In this document: piece after piece, positions 17,150-25,054 of the stretch
Position numbering within the stretch: position 1 is the stretch's first letter
How the letters are laid out: every line of letters starts with the position of its first letter
From: Salimicrobium album
Lineage (GTDB): Bacteria > Bacillota > Bacilli > Bacillales > Halobacillaceae
Direction: 5' to 3'
NCBI RefSeq assembly: GCF_900107115.1
Contig: NZ_FNOS01000006.1
Coordinates: forward strand, 62,001 to 126,000
DNA length: 64,000 nucleotides
Notes under the pieces: model-generated
Database searches by the model: none
What the model was told of the DNA's origin: nothing
What the model saw: only the letters and a program-made list of their open reading frames with translations
Made by a program: the position numbers and the translations under genes

Positions 17150-18142
17150 ATGGCAGTCCTCATATTTTTAGGGTTTTTTGTTTCTGCAATCGCCACTTTT
17201 TTCATAGCTTCCAATCTTGCAGTGTTCGGCGATGCAGTAAAGGAGAAAACAAAAGCGACCTCTACTTTTGTGGGAGCTGTAATCGGCATAGCTATTTCTC
17301 TTCCGGAACTCACCTCGAGTGTGACGGCAGTTTTTATCGATACGCCGGGTCTTGCAGTCGGTAACCTGATAGGTAGTAATCTCTTTAACCTTCTGGGTCT
17401 GGCAGTGTTCGATATCATTTACCGGAAACATGAAATTATGACCCGGACTACGGTGGAAAGTAAACTGTACGCCTATCTCGTCATTTTTCTGACGATGATC
17501 GTTATAGTTGCCGTGGCTTTTCCGTTGCCCACCCCCTTTCTTCACGTAAGTTATTCTTCGGTCGCTCTCGTATTATTTTATGCAGTCGGAGCCCGATTCA
17601 TTAATAAGCGTACGGAATACAAAGGACGTAAAGTGAAGAACGAAAAGAAGCAGGAAAGATACCGGGAATATACAAAAAAGCAGGTGCTTACCCGTTTTAT
17701 AAGTCTCAGCGTCGCCATTATGATTATGGGTAGTATTTTAACGATTACGGCTGAGGAGATAGCACAAATTACCGGACTCGGCTCTTCGTTCATCGGTGCA
17801 TTCCTCGTCGCGATCAGTACTTCTTTGCCGGATGCGTCGAGTGTCGGTACCGCTTTAAAGATGCGCAACTATAATCTTGCCATCAGTTCTCTGATCGGCA
17901 GTAACGCGTTTAATATTCTTATTCTGGCTATTACCGATGTAATGTATTTCCGGGGAAATCTTTTCAGTGAATCGAGCCGGGTCAACGTAATTATCGCTGT
18001 AGCATCGATTGTATTTGTACTTCTATTCCTGATTAGTATTTCCAGGAAAAAACCGAAGTACCAGTTTACGTACATGATCCCTTCTTTTTTGATCATAATT
18101 CTTTACTTCGCCGTAACACTCTTTTCGTTCCAGATGAAATAG
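17150..18142 (+). CDS. Ca2+/cation antiporter (CaCA family)
   Basis: 330 aa with about ten membrane segments in two inverted halves. The two alpha-repeats are visible: GIAISLPELTSSV with GNLIGSNLFNLL, and AISTSLPDASSV with SSLIGSNAFNIL. The second repeat has SLPD where SLPE is more common. It should exchange calcium or another cation for Na+ or H+. AGGAG is upstream; it follows the desaturase by 16 bases and may share its transcript. Confidence 0.85.
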   Translation: MAVLIFLGFFVSAIATFFIASNLAVFGDAVKEKTKATSTFVGAVIGIAISLPELTSSVTAVFIDTPGLAVGNLIGSNLFNLLGLAVFDIIYRKHEIMTRTTVESKLYAYLVIFLTMIVIVAVAFPLPTPFLHVSYSSVALVLFYAVGARFINKRTEYKGRKVKNEKKQERYREYTKKQVLTRFISLSVAIMIMGSILTITAEEIAQITGLGSSFIGAFLVAISTSLPDASSVGTALKMRNYNLAISSLIGSNAFNILILAITDVMYFRGNLFSESSRVNVIIAVASIVFVLLFLISISRKKPKYQFTYMIPSFLIIILYFAVTLFSFQMK

Positions 18143-18161
18143 AGAAGTATGAATCAGCATA

Positions 18162-18197
18162 AAAAAACCGAACCTTTAATCAGGGGTTCGGTTTTTT
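18162..18197. terminator. Terminator after the cation antiporter
   Basis: Perfect 13-bp stem AAAAAACCGAACC / GGTTCGGTTTTTT; symmetric A/T flanks let it work on both strands. Confidence 0.9.
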
Positions 18198-18470
18198 GTA
18201 TTGATATGGCGGGCTGTAAGCATTTCCGGTTTTCCTTCCCATCGGAGAACAAATTACGCTCCGAAAGTAACGGAAACCTGGTTTTCCTGCCCGAGGAGGG
18301 AAGGGAGGGGCAGTGAAAGTCACGATTTCAGAGTAATCCTTCCTTTCGTAAAGCCTCTACTCGTGTGAAGGGAAGGATTCCTGTATAAGGACGCCATTTT
18401 CTCCAAAATAAAGGACGGATCCCGGACTGCCTGTCGGAAACACTACAGCCTGAAATCCATCCTCTATAAT
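18198..18470. other. Intergenic region with an unexplained inverted repeat
   Basis: No convincing gene. It holds a 13-bp inverted repeat at 18335-18347 and 18367-18379 (AATCCTTCC... / ...GGAAGGATT, two G-U type pairs) without a T run, and a weaker CGGAG/CTCCG hairpin near 18224. Purpose unknown. Confidence 0.5.
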
Positions 18471-20573
18471 CTATTTCTTCCTGCCGAACGGGAACCACCA
18501 GTTCCAATGTCCGAACAGTTTCATAAGGCTCGGTACAAGCAGCAGGCGGATAATCGTAGCGTCGATGAAGATAGCTATGGCTATCCCGATTCCTATCTGC
18601 TTGACGGGAACTACACCCGTGAATGCAAAAGCTCCTGTAATCACAATCATGATCAGGGCAGCGGACGTTATGATTTTACTCGTGTTCGCCACGCCTTCCA
18701 CGGTCGAGTAGTGATTGTCTTTCGTTTCCAGATAAAATTCTCTCATTCTGGAGATGAGGAATACTTCATAGTCCATACTTAGACCGAATACAAGGCTAAA
18801 GACGATGACCGGTAGAATCAGAGCAATGTCCGATTCGTTCAAACCGAAATGACCTCCCTGGAAGAGCCACACGAGAATCCCGAACGTGGAAGCAAGTCCC
18901 AGGATATTCATGAGAATCGCCTTGATCGGAATTAAAATAGACCGGAAGGCAAACATCAGTATAAAGAAAGTGGAAACGATAATAATAGTCAGTACGAGCG
19001 GCAGTTTATCGAATATTTCATCGTAAATTTCCTGGTTGAAAGCGGGAGTTCCACCGATACGTGCATCTTTTTCATCTTTCCACTCTCTGACAAGGCTTTG
19101 GGCTTCTTCTGAATTGTCGGCTACGGAAAGATTCACCGGAAGGAGAAGCTTGTCACCGGCGATGAATTGTTCAATAGCCGGTTCAAGAGCACTTTTCGTC
19201 TGCGGGTTCTGCAGGGCCGCATATAACTCCTCCGACGATCCGACGTCGGCCGCCGAATACAGAGAGTCTACGCTGTCCACGATACCGGGATCCGAATAAG
19301 TATCGATCTTCTCATTCATCTCTTCGAGTCCGTCTTTACTGAGCCAGTCTCTGTCTTCGTTGACGACTACCTGAATCGTACTGTCGGAGTCGCTGAGGAA
19401 AGTATCTTCGATCGTTTCGTAAGCACTTCTCGAATCGTAGCTTTCAGGCAGCGCGTCAATCGTCGGGATAGAAACGCTCATGTTTGAGATCGGAATAACG
19501 CCGATAAGCAGCACGATGAGAGATAAAAGTGCAGTCATTACCGGACGTTTCATAATACGTTTAGCGAATGCTCTCCAGCGCGGCACAGTGTCTTTCTCCG
19601 CAGGCAGGACACGCAACTTGTTGATTCTCGGTCCAAGCAGTCTCAGGAGCCCGGGAAGAAGTGTGAGTGACGTGAATACGGCGAGAGTGATGACTATAGT
19701 TCCTCCGAGTGCTATATTCAGAAAGATATCTACATTAATGATACTCATGGCACCGAGTCCGATAAATACACAGACTGCAGAGAAGATGATGGAGCGGCCG
19801 GCTGTACGGATCGTCGTCACGATCGCATCATCGATGGGCTGCCGGGCCAGTTCTTCCCTGTAACGGTTAATGAACAGAAGGGCAAAGTCGATACTTAGCG
19901 CAAGGCCGATCATAGGAGCGATGTTCAGTATGAACACGGACAAAGAAATGTTTTCCCCGGCAAGCGCCAGAAGTCCAAATCCGGAAACGACTGTCACTCC
20001 TCCGATAATCAGCGGAAGCACTGAAGCGGTCAACGTTCCGAAAGCTACGAGAAGAATCAGTAAAGCGAAAGGCAGGCCGATCAGTTCGGCGTTTTTTAAA
20101 TCCGTCTGGCTGGCTTTATTGATGTCTTCCGATATGACCGGTTCACCGGTCAGCGTCACTCCGGATGTATCTTCCGTAATAGAGCGGATTTCGGAAATTT
20201 CTTCGGTGAGTTCCGTGCTTTCTTCATTAAAATTGATGGCTGCGTAAGCAGTGTCTTCCTTATACATATCCTCCACATCGAGGGGCGACTGGATGGAGGA
20301 GGCTATATCCAGCTCCTTTATGCTGGTAAGCGTATCTTCTATTTTTCCATCGTCCGCCTGTTCAAATAACACGAGGATAGTTGATTCGGGACGATCAAAA
20401 TCATCTGTAAGTATTTCCTGAACTTCTTCATATTCTCCGTCTGTGCGGAAACCGTCTCCTTCAAGAAGCGACGGGAGGTCCAGGGCGAAATATCCAAGTA
20501 CAGCGAAAGCTATCAGCCACAGGGACAGCAATAAGGCCCGAAGCTTCACGATACCATGTGCTAATTTTTTCAT
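18471..20573 (-). CDS. MMPL/RND-family transporter
   Basis: 700 aa. Two halves, each with one membrane segment, an extracytoplasmic domain and five further segments, as in MMPL proteins (B. subtilis YdfJ-like). Conserved parts include APMIGLALSIDFALLFINRYREEL in the first half and VFSLVFGLSMDYEVFLISRMRE in the second, with the Asp residues of the proton path. Likely exports lipids or drugs; the substrate is not shown. AAAGGAGC precedes the ATG. Confidence 0.88.
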   Translation of the reverse strand: MKKLAHGIVKLRALLLSLWLIAFAVLGYFALDLPSLLEGDGFRTDGEYEEVQEILTDDFDRPESTILVLFEQADDGKIEDTLTSIKELDIASSIQSPLDVEDMYKEDTAYAAINFNEESTELTEEISEIRSITEDTSGVTLTGEPVISEDINKASQTDLKNAELIGLPFALLILLVAFGTLTASVLPLIIGGVTVVSGFGLLALAGENISLSVFILNIAPMIGLALSIDFALLFINRYREELARQPIDDAIVTTIRTAGRSIIFSAVCVFIGLGAMSIINVDIFLNIALGGTIVITLAVFTSLTLLPGLLRLLGPRINKLRVLPAEKDTVPRWRAFAKRIMKRPVMTALLSLIVLLIGVIPISNMSVSIPTIDALPESYDSRSAYETIEDTFLSDSDSTIQVVVNEDRDWLSKDGLEEMNEKIDTYSDPGIVDSVDSLYSAADVGSSEELYAALQNPQTKSALEPAIEQFIAGDKLLLPVNLSVADNSEEAQSLVREWKDEKDARIGGTPAFNQEIYDEIFDKLPLVLTIIIVSTFFILMFAFRSILIPIKAILMNILGLASTFGILVWLFQGGHFGLNESDIALILPVIVFSLVFGLSMDYEVFLISRMREFYLETKDNHYSTVEGVANTSKIITSAALIMIVITGAFAFTGVVPVKQIGIGIAIAIFIDATIIRLLLVPSLMKLFGHWNWWFPFGRKK

Positions 20574-20694
20574 AAAAGTTGCTCCTTTTTTCTTAGACTC
20601 CTTTCCTTATTGTACTCATCCGAAGGGGAGAAATAAAACATAAAGAGTTATCAGCAGAAGAAATCGGGTAAAGACGGGAGAAGAGGTGATAGTT

Positions 20695-21315
20695 ATGGAT
20701 TTACCTGAAGAAGTGATAGAGAGGGCAAAACGGAATATCGAGCCTTTTGATACGGAAGGATTCGTGCTTGGCAAAGGCCCGGTCCCGGCAGAAATCATGA
20801 TGGTGGGGGAAGCTCCGGGAGAAAACGAAGTGTATGATGGGGAGCCTTTTACCGGGAGAGCCGGGAAAGAACTGGATAAACAGTTATCCTACCTCGGATG
20901 GACGAGGGATGATGTCTACATTACAAGTGCAGTAAGAAGCAGACCCTACAAGTGGGAAAAACGGTCGAACTCCGAAGAAAAACGGAAAGCGAACCGGAAA
21001 CCGAACAAAAAAGAAGTGAAAGCTCATGCGGAACTTCTTGATGTACAGATAGATACAGCCGATCCGAAAGTGATCCTTCTGCTTGGAGGAGTCGCTTATC
21101 AGAGACTTGTGGACGAAAAAGGGAAAATTTCCGAAGTGATTGGAGAAAGACTGGAGACACCGATTTTGAAGTACGACCGGGAACAGGATACGTATGTTCC
21201 TTCTGACGAGAAGTATATCGTCGTTCCTTTATATCATCCGGCGGCCGTGTTTTATAACCCGGGTATACGGGACTCCATTTATGATTCCCTGGATCGTTTG
21301 AGAAGCTATTTGTAA
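20695..21315 (+). CDS. Uracil-DNA glycosylase superfamily protein without Fe-S cysteines
   Basis: 206 aa. Motif GEAPGENE at residues 38-45 and HPAA at 181-184 are the active-site motifs of family 4-type uracil-DNA glycosylases, which remove uracil from DNA. The protein contains no cysteine at all, so it cannot bind the [4Fe-4S] cluster of classical family 4 enzymes; the position of one usual ligand reads TSAVRSRP. ATG 20695 is preferred to GTG 20686 because AGGTG sits seven bases before it. Activity on uracil is inferred. Confidence 0.8.
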   Translation: MDLPEEVIERAKRNIEPFDTEGFVLGKGPVPAEIMMVGEAPGENEVYDGEPFTGRAGKELDKQLSYLGWTRDDVYITSAVRSRPYKWEKRSNSEEKRKANRKPNKKEVKAHAELLDVQIDTADPKVILLLGGVAYQRLVDEKGKISEVIGERLETPILKYDREQDTYVPSDEKYIVVPLYHPAAVFYNPGIRDSIYDSLDRLRSYL

Positions 21316-21320
21316 CTCTA

Positions 21321-21361
21321 AACTCCCCCGGGTTTTATGAAGTAAAATCGCCGGGGGAGTT
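21321..21361. terminator. Long GC-rich hairpin between converging genes
   Basis: Perfect 11-bp stem AACTCCCCCGG / CCGGGGGAGTT with inner TTTTA/TAAAA pairing. T runs are short, but position between the converging udg-like and amt genes suggests a shared terminator. Confidence 0.6.
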
Positions 21362-21433
21362 ATTACATATAATAGATTATTAACCTAGGTTTCGTTCTTA
21401 AGAAAGACAGCTCTTTTAAATTAAAATTTCACA

Positions 21434-22813
21434 TTAGTGGACCGTCTTTTTCTCTGCACGATCAATACTGTTCAAACGGTTTAGTAGACCGACTCCAAAA
21501 TCACCATCCACGGTTTGTGAGGTGTTTTCATTAAAGATGCTACTTGAACTTTCATAAGCGGAAGCACCATGTTCGTAAAAGTCGAGACCAGCGATTTCTT
21601 CACGTTGCGATACACGGATGCCAATAGTCTGTTTGATTATAAAGACTCCGATAGACGTTGCAGCCATCGTCCAGACAGCTACAGCTACTATCCCTGCGGT
21701 CTGGATAAATAACAATTCGCCTCCTCCTCCGTAGAAAAGGCCTCCATTTGTAGCAAACAACCCAACTGCAAGCGTCCCCCATGCTCCACATATTCCGTGC
21801 ACTGCGATTGCTCCGACAGGGTCGTCGATTTTAAATACACGATCAAACAATTGCACTGTTTCTATCAGGATGGTGCCGGCGATGAATCCAGTGACAATCG
21901 CTCCTGTCGCTGAAAGGTCAGCAGCTCCTGCAGTGATACCTACCAGACCAGCCAGTGCGCCGTTCAAAGTAAGTGAAGCATCGATTTTTTTGAATTTAAT
22001 CTGAGAATACATTGCTGAAGCGATAACCCCGGCAGAGGCAGACAAAAGAGTGGCCGCTATGACCGATGGTACAAGGGAAGGATCAGCTGCTAATGTACTT
22101 CCTCCGTTGAAACCGAACCAGCCAAACCAAAGTATGAAAACACCCAGCGCTCCAAGCGGGATATTGTGCCCCTGAATAACATTGATGCGATTTCCGGAAT
22201 ATTTACCGAGTCGTGGGCCGAGAAACATAACAGTCGCCAGTGCCCCTATGGCACCTGTCATGTGAACAACGGTAGAACCGGCGAAGTCTACAAAACCAAG
22301 TTCTGAAAGCCATCCGCCACCCCACACCCAATGTCCAACAATTGGGTAGATAAGTCCAGTCATCAGCAGGGTGAGTAACAGGTAGGCACTGAGCTTCATA
22401 CGCTCGGCCACAGCTCCGGATATGATAGTGGCACAAGTTGCAGCGAACACTGCCTGGAATATGAAGAACCCGACCTGATCTTCGTGGCCGCTAAGAAGGA
22501 AGCCATCCAGTCCTATAAGTCCTCCTCCAGAGTTTCCGAACATAATCCCATATCCCACAAGAAAGTAAAGAATAGAAGCGATTGATATCGTCATAAAGTT
22601 CTTCATTAGAATGTTGAGAGCATTTTTAGAACGAGTGAATCCTGATTCTACCATAGCAAAACCGGCGTGCATGAAAAACACAAGAAATGCTGCCATCATG
22701 ACCCAGACCATATCTATGGAAGCGACAACAGTTTCTGGAGAGATGGTCTGAGCACTGGAAATCACCGGGAATTCTAATGTCAATAACAATAATAAAGGAA
22801 TAATTTTTTTCAT
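21434..22813 (-). CDS. amt: Ammonium transporter
   Basis: 459 aa with an N-terminal signal-like segment and eleven membrane helices. Family signatures are clear: VDFAGSTVVHMTGAIGAL and the twin-His region around AIAVHGICGAWGTLAVG. It conducts ammonium or ammonia across the membrane. ATG 22813 is chosen over GTG 22825 because AAAGGTG overlaps the longer start. It lies 30 bases after glnK, whose product binds and closes Amt channels, and both should answer to GlnR/TnrA. Confidence 0.95.
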   Translation of the reverse strand: MKKIIPLLLLLTLEFPVISSAQTISPETVVASIDMVWVMMAAFLVFFMHAGFAMVESGFTRSKNALNILMKNFMTISIASILYFLVGYGIMFGNSGGGLIGLDGFLLSGHEDQVGFFIFQAVFAATCATIISGAVAERMKLSAYLLLTLLMTGLIYPIVGHWVWGGGWLSELGFVDFAGSTVVHMTGAIGALATVMFLGPRLGKYSGNRINVIQGHNIPLGALGVFILWFGWFGFNGGSTLAADPSLVPSVIAATLLSASAGVIASAMYSQIKFKKIDASLTLNGALAGLVGITAGAADLSATGAIVTGFIAGTILIETVQLFDRVFKIDDPVGAIAVHGICGAWGTLAVGLFATNGGLFYGGGGELLFIQTAGIVAVAVWTMAATSIGVFIIKQTIGIRVSQREEIAGLDFYEHGASAYESSSSIFNENTSQTVDGDFGVGLLNRLNSIDRAEKKTVH

Positions 22814-22843
22814 AAGTCTAGTCACCTTTCCTTGATATAGTTT

Positions 22844-23185
22844 TCAGATCAGGGCAGCTTTGCCTTTTTCGGCAGTTCTGATACGATATACTTCCTCGAT
22901 CGCAGAAACAAAAATCTTACCGTCTCCTGTTTCGTTTGTCGTGCAGGTATCCATGATTATTTTCACGATGGAATCGACTTCGTGCCCAGCGACTACCATC
23001 TCCACCTTCACTTTCGGATACAATTTAATTTCATATCTTGTTCCCCGAAAGATTCCTTCTTTCCCTTTTTGTTGACCACAACCTGCGACTTCCGAAACTG
23101 TCAAACCTTTTACACCTGCCTGGTCCAACTGATGCCGCAAGGGCTGAAATGCTTCGGGTCGAATAATCGCTTCGATCTTTTTCAT
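22844..23185 (-). CDS. glnK: PII nitrogen regulatory protein
   Basis: 113 aa from ATG 23185 (AAAGGAGG upstream); an in-frame TTG-type extension to 23221 would run through an operator. The T-loop (residues 37-55) keeps Tyr51, and the ATP/2-oxoglutarate binding parts (KIFVSAIEEVYRIRT) are present. Placed first in an operon with amt, it should sense 2-oxoglutarate and energy state and gate the transporter. Confidence 0.93.
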   Translation of the reverse strand: MKKIEAIIRPEAFQPLRHQLDQAGVKGLTVSEVAGCGQQKGKEGIFRGTRYEIKLYPKVKVEMVVAGHEVDSIVKIIMDTCTTNETGDGKIFVSAIEEVYRIRTAEKGKAALI

Positions 23186-23203
23186 TGGAAAATCCTCCTT
23201 TGA

Positions 23204-23220
23204 TGTTAACTTACTTAACA
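23204..23220. promoter_or_regulatory. GlnR/TnrA box, promoter-proximal
   Basis: TGTTAACTTACTTAACA fits the consensus TGTNA-N7-TNACA exactly. It lies 18 bases before the glnK start codon, downstream of the likely -10 box, a place suited to repression. Confidence 0.75.
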
Positions 23221-23277
23221 TACTTAGTAAGTTTTAAAATACTATACACAAAAAATTCAGAAAAATCAACTTAACTA

Positions 23278-23294
23278 TGTAAGGAAAGCTGACA
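23278..23294. promoter_or_regulatory. GlnR/TnrA box, distal
   Basis: TGTAAGGAAAGCTGACA fits TGTNA-N7-TNACA exactly. Its centre is 74 bp from the proximal box and about 50 bp upstream of the likely transcription start (-10 TATAGT at 23246-23241 on the minus strand), the position used by TnrA as activator. Confidence 0.7.
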
Positions 23295-23368
23295 TGAATT
23301 TAAAAAAAGAATGTTTGTAAGGGCTCTCATTGTTGCAGGGGTAAGGTTTATAAAATTTAATATTTTTT

Positions 23369-23404
23369 CAAAAAAATAAGAGACAGGCATAGAAGCCTAT
23401 CTCT
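23369..23404 (-). terminator. Terminator of the nrdAB operon
   Basis: On the minus strand AGAGATAGGC / GCCTGTCTCT followed by TATTTTTTTG; it overlaps the nrdB stop codon. Confidence 0.85.
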
Positions 23405-24437
23405 ATAAATCATCAAATCCATTATCTTCTGAAACTTTTGTGTACTGCCTTGATTTCTGTTCGAAGAAATCCGATTTCCCTTCATCGACGTTTTGGTAAG
23501 CACGTATCCAGCGCATCGGGTTTTTCCGGTGTTCCGGAAACGGCCGGTCGGCTCCCATCTGCTGGGCCCTCGTGTTGGCTGTAAAGCGGATGTAGCTGTC
23601 AAGATCCATCATCGGAATACCCGGAAAGTCCTCGCCTATAATATGGTGAGCCCATTCAATTTCAAGTTCAGCCGCCTGCCGGAAGGTTTCTGTCGTGAAT
23701 TGACGAAATTCCTCGTTATTCAGCTGCGTCTGTTCTTTGAGGGTTTCGTTGAAGATACGTGAGAAAAGGTGGACGTGGATCTGTTCATCCCTGTTGATGT
23801 AGTTGATCATCGTAGAAGTGGAAACCATCTTCTGGTTGCGGGCCAGATTATAGAAAAAGGCAAACCCGGCATAGAAGAACAGTCCCTCCAAAACAACGTC
23901 ATAGACGCAGGATTTCAGAAAATTCTCCGGTGAAGGGTCATCGATAAAATCCTGATACCCGTCCGTGATGAACTGGTTCCGTTTCTGCAAAATCGGATCG
24001 TGTTTCCAGTAATCGAAAATCTCCTCCTGTTCCGCTGAAGGAACGAGAGTGGAGAGGATATAAGAGTAAGACTGGTTGTGTACGACTTCTTGAAAAGAAA
24101 GTACCTGCATCAGTGCCGCAAGACTCGAGTCCGTAAGGTAGTCCGCGATTTTCCCCGAGTAGTCCGTCTGGATAGAGTCGAGAAAAGCGAGAAGGCCGAT
24201 AATTTTTTTGAAAGACTGCTGTTCGCGGTCGGAAAGTTCCGGCCACTGCTTCAAATCATTACTCATATTGATTTCGTCCGGAATCCAGAAATTTTGGAGC
24301 ATATTTTTATACATAGGATAAGCCCAGGCAAATCTGGTATCGTCCCAATTAAGAACGTTAGATGTTTTTCCGTTTATAATACCGGTGGAACGGTTCGGGG
24401 CCTCGTAATCGACGAGTTTCCTTTTTTCTATAGTCAT
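23403..24437 (-). CDS. nrdB: Class I ribonucleotide reductase, small (radical) subunit
   Basis: 344 aa. All six metal ligands are visible: Asp87, Glu117, His120, Glu184, Glu218 and His221, and the radical Tyr124 lies four residues after His120 (EVVHNQSY). The C-terminus DNGFDDL is the tail that docks on the large subunit. It makes the tyrosyl radical used by NrdA. AAAGGAG precedes the ATG. It is the second gene after nrdA, separated by 618 bases that hold a repeat array. Confidence 0.93.
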   Translation of the reverse strand: MTIEKRKLVDYEAPNRSTGIINGKTSNVLNWDDTRFAWAYPMYKNMLQNFWIPDEINMSNDLKQWPELSDREQQSFKKIIGLLAFLDSIQTDYSGKIADYLTDSSLAALMQVLSFQEVVHNQSYSYILSTLVPSAEQEEIFDYWKHDPILQKRNQFITDGYQDFIDDPSPENFLKSCVYDVVLEGLFFYAGFAFFYNLARNQKMVSTSTMINYINRDEQIHVHLFSRIFNETLKEQTQLNNEEFRQFTTETFRQAAELEIEWAHHIIGEDFPGIPMMDLDSYIRFTANTRAQQMGADRPFPEHRKNPMRWIRAYQNVDEGKSDFFEQKSRQYTKVSEDNGFDDL

Positions 24438-24472
24438 AAGTATAGACTCCTTTCAAAGTTCAAAATAATAAA

Positions 24473-24556
24473 GCTAAGCGGAAGGCTAAGGGAATGGGGG
24501 GATCCCCCTGAGCCTCCCGCTTAGCCCGGAACCCCGGAACAGGTGGTTCCGCTTTT
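24473..24556 (+). repeat. Array B, unit 0: left-truncated structured repeat, B-type
   Basis: 84 bp. Stem GCTAAGCGG (24473-24481) / CCGCTTAGC (24517-24525), an inner GGGGG/CCCCC pairing and the conserved right end GGTTCCGCTTTT. Confidence 0.8.
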
Positions 24557-24562
24557 ATTTTA

Positions 24563-24680
24563 TCCAGCTGCAACTTCCAGAAGCTCCCGCCATAAGCCGT
24601 AATCTTATTTTCGGGGAAGGTCGCCCAAAAAGTAAGCTTCCGGCTTACGTCAGCGCTTCTACCGGGAAGTTTCCGCTTTT
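24563..24680 (+). repeat. Array B, unit 1: structured repeat, A-type
   Basis: 118 bp, TCCAGCT to TTCCGCTTTT. Stems AACTTCC/GGAAGTT, AGAAGC/GCTTCT and TAAGCCG/CGGCTTA; same class as the A-type units of array A. Confidence 0.9.
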
Positions 24681-24686
24681 ATGGTA

Positions 24687-24803
24687 TCCAGCTACACCAC
24701 CCAGGAGTCCGCTGTCTAAGCAGTAGCTTCTTTTTCAGGGAAACCCCCTGAAAAATGAATCTCCCACTTAGCCCGGAACTCCTGAACGGGTGGTTCCGCT
24801 TTT
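24687..24803 (+). repeat. Array B, unit 2: structured repeat, B-type
   Basis: 117 bp. Stems ACCACCC/GGGTGGT, AGGAGT/ACTCCT, CTAAG/CTTAG and TTTTTCAGGG/CCCTGAAAAA, all different in sequence from the A-type but still paired. Confidence 0.9.
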
Positions 24804-24808
24804 GTTTT

Positions 24809-24928
24809 TCCAGCTTCAACTTCCAGAAGCTCCCGCCATAAGCCGTAATCTTATTTTCGGGGAAGGCCACACCCGAAAAGTAAGCTTCCGACTTATGTCA
24901 GCGCTTCTACCCGGAAGTTTCCGCTTTT
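24809..24928 (+). repeat. Array B, unit 3: structured repeat, A-type
   Basis: 120 bp. Close to unit 1 of this array; stems AACTTCC/GGAAGTT, AGAAGC/GCTTCT, CATAAG/CTTATG and TTTTCGGG/CCCGAAAA. Confidence 0.9.
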
Positions 24929-24934
24929 GTTTTA

Positions 24935-25052
24935 TCCAGCTACGCCATTCAAAAGCCCATAAGATAAGTGGTCCCTCCTCGTTCGGAACAGTTCATCCGA
25001 ACCCCGGAGTGCCCGCTTATCTTAGAGCTTCTAAGCGAATGGCTCCGCTTTT
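24935..25052 (+). repeat. Array B, unit 4: structured repeat, B-type
   Basis: 118 bp. Stems GCCATTC/GAATGGC, AAGATAAG/CTTATCTT and GTTCGGA/TCCGAAC. Its right end is two bases before the stop codon of nrdA. Confidence 0.9.
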
Positions 25053-25054
25053 GT

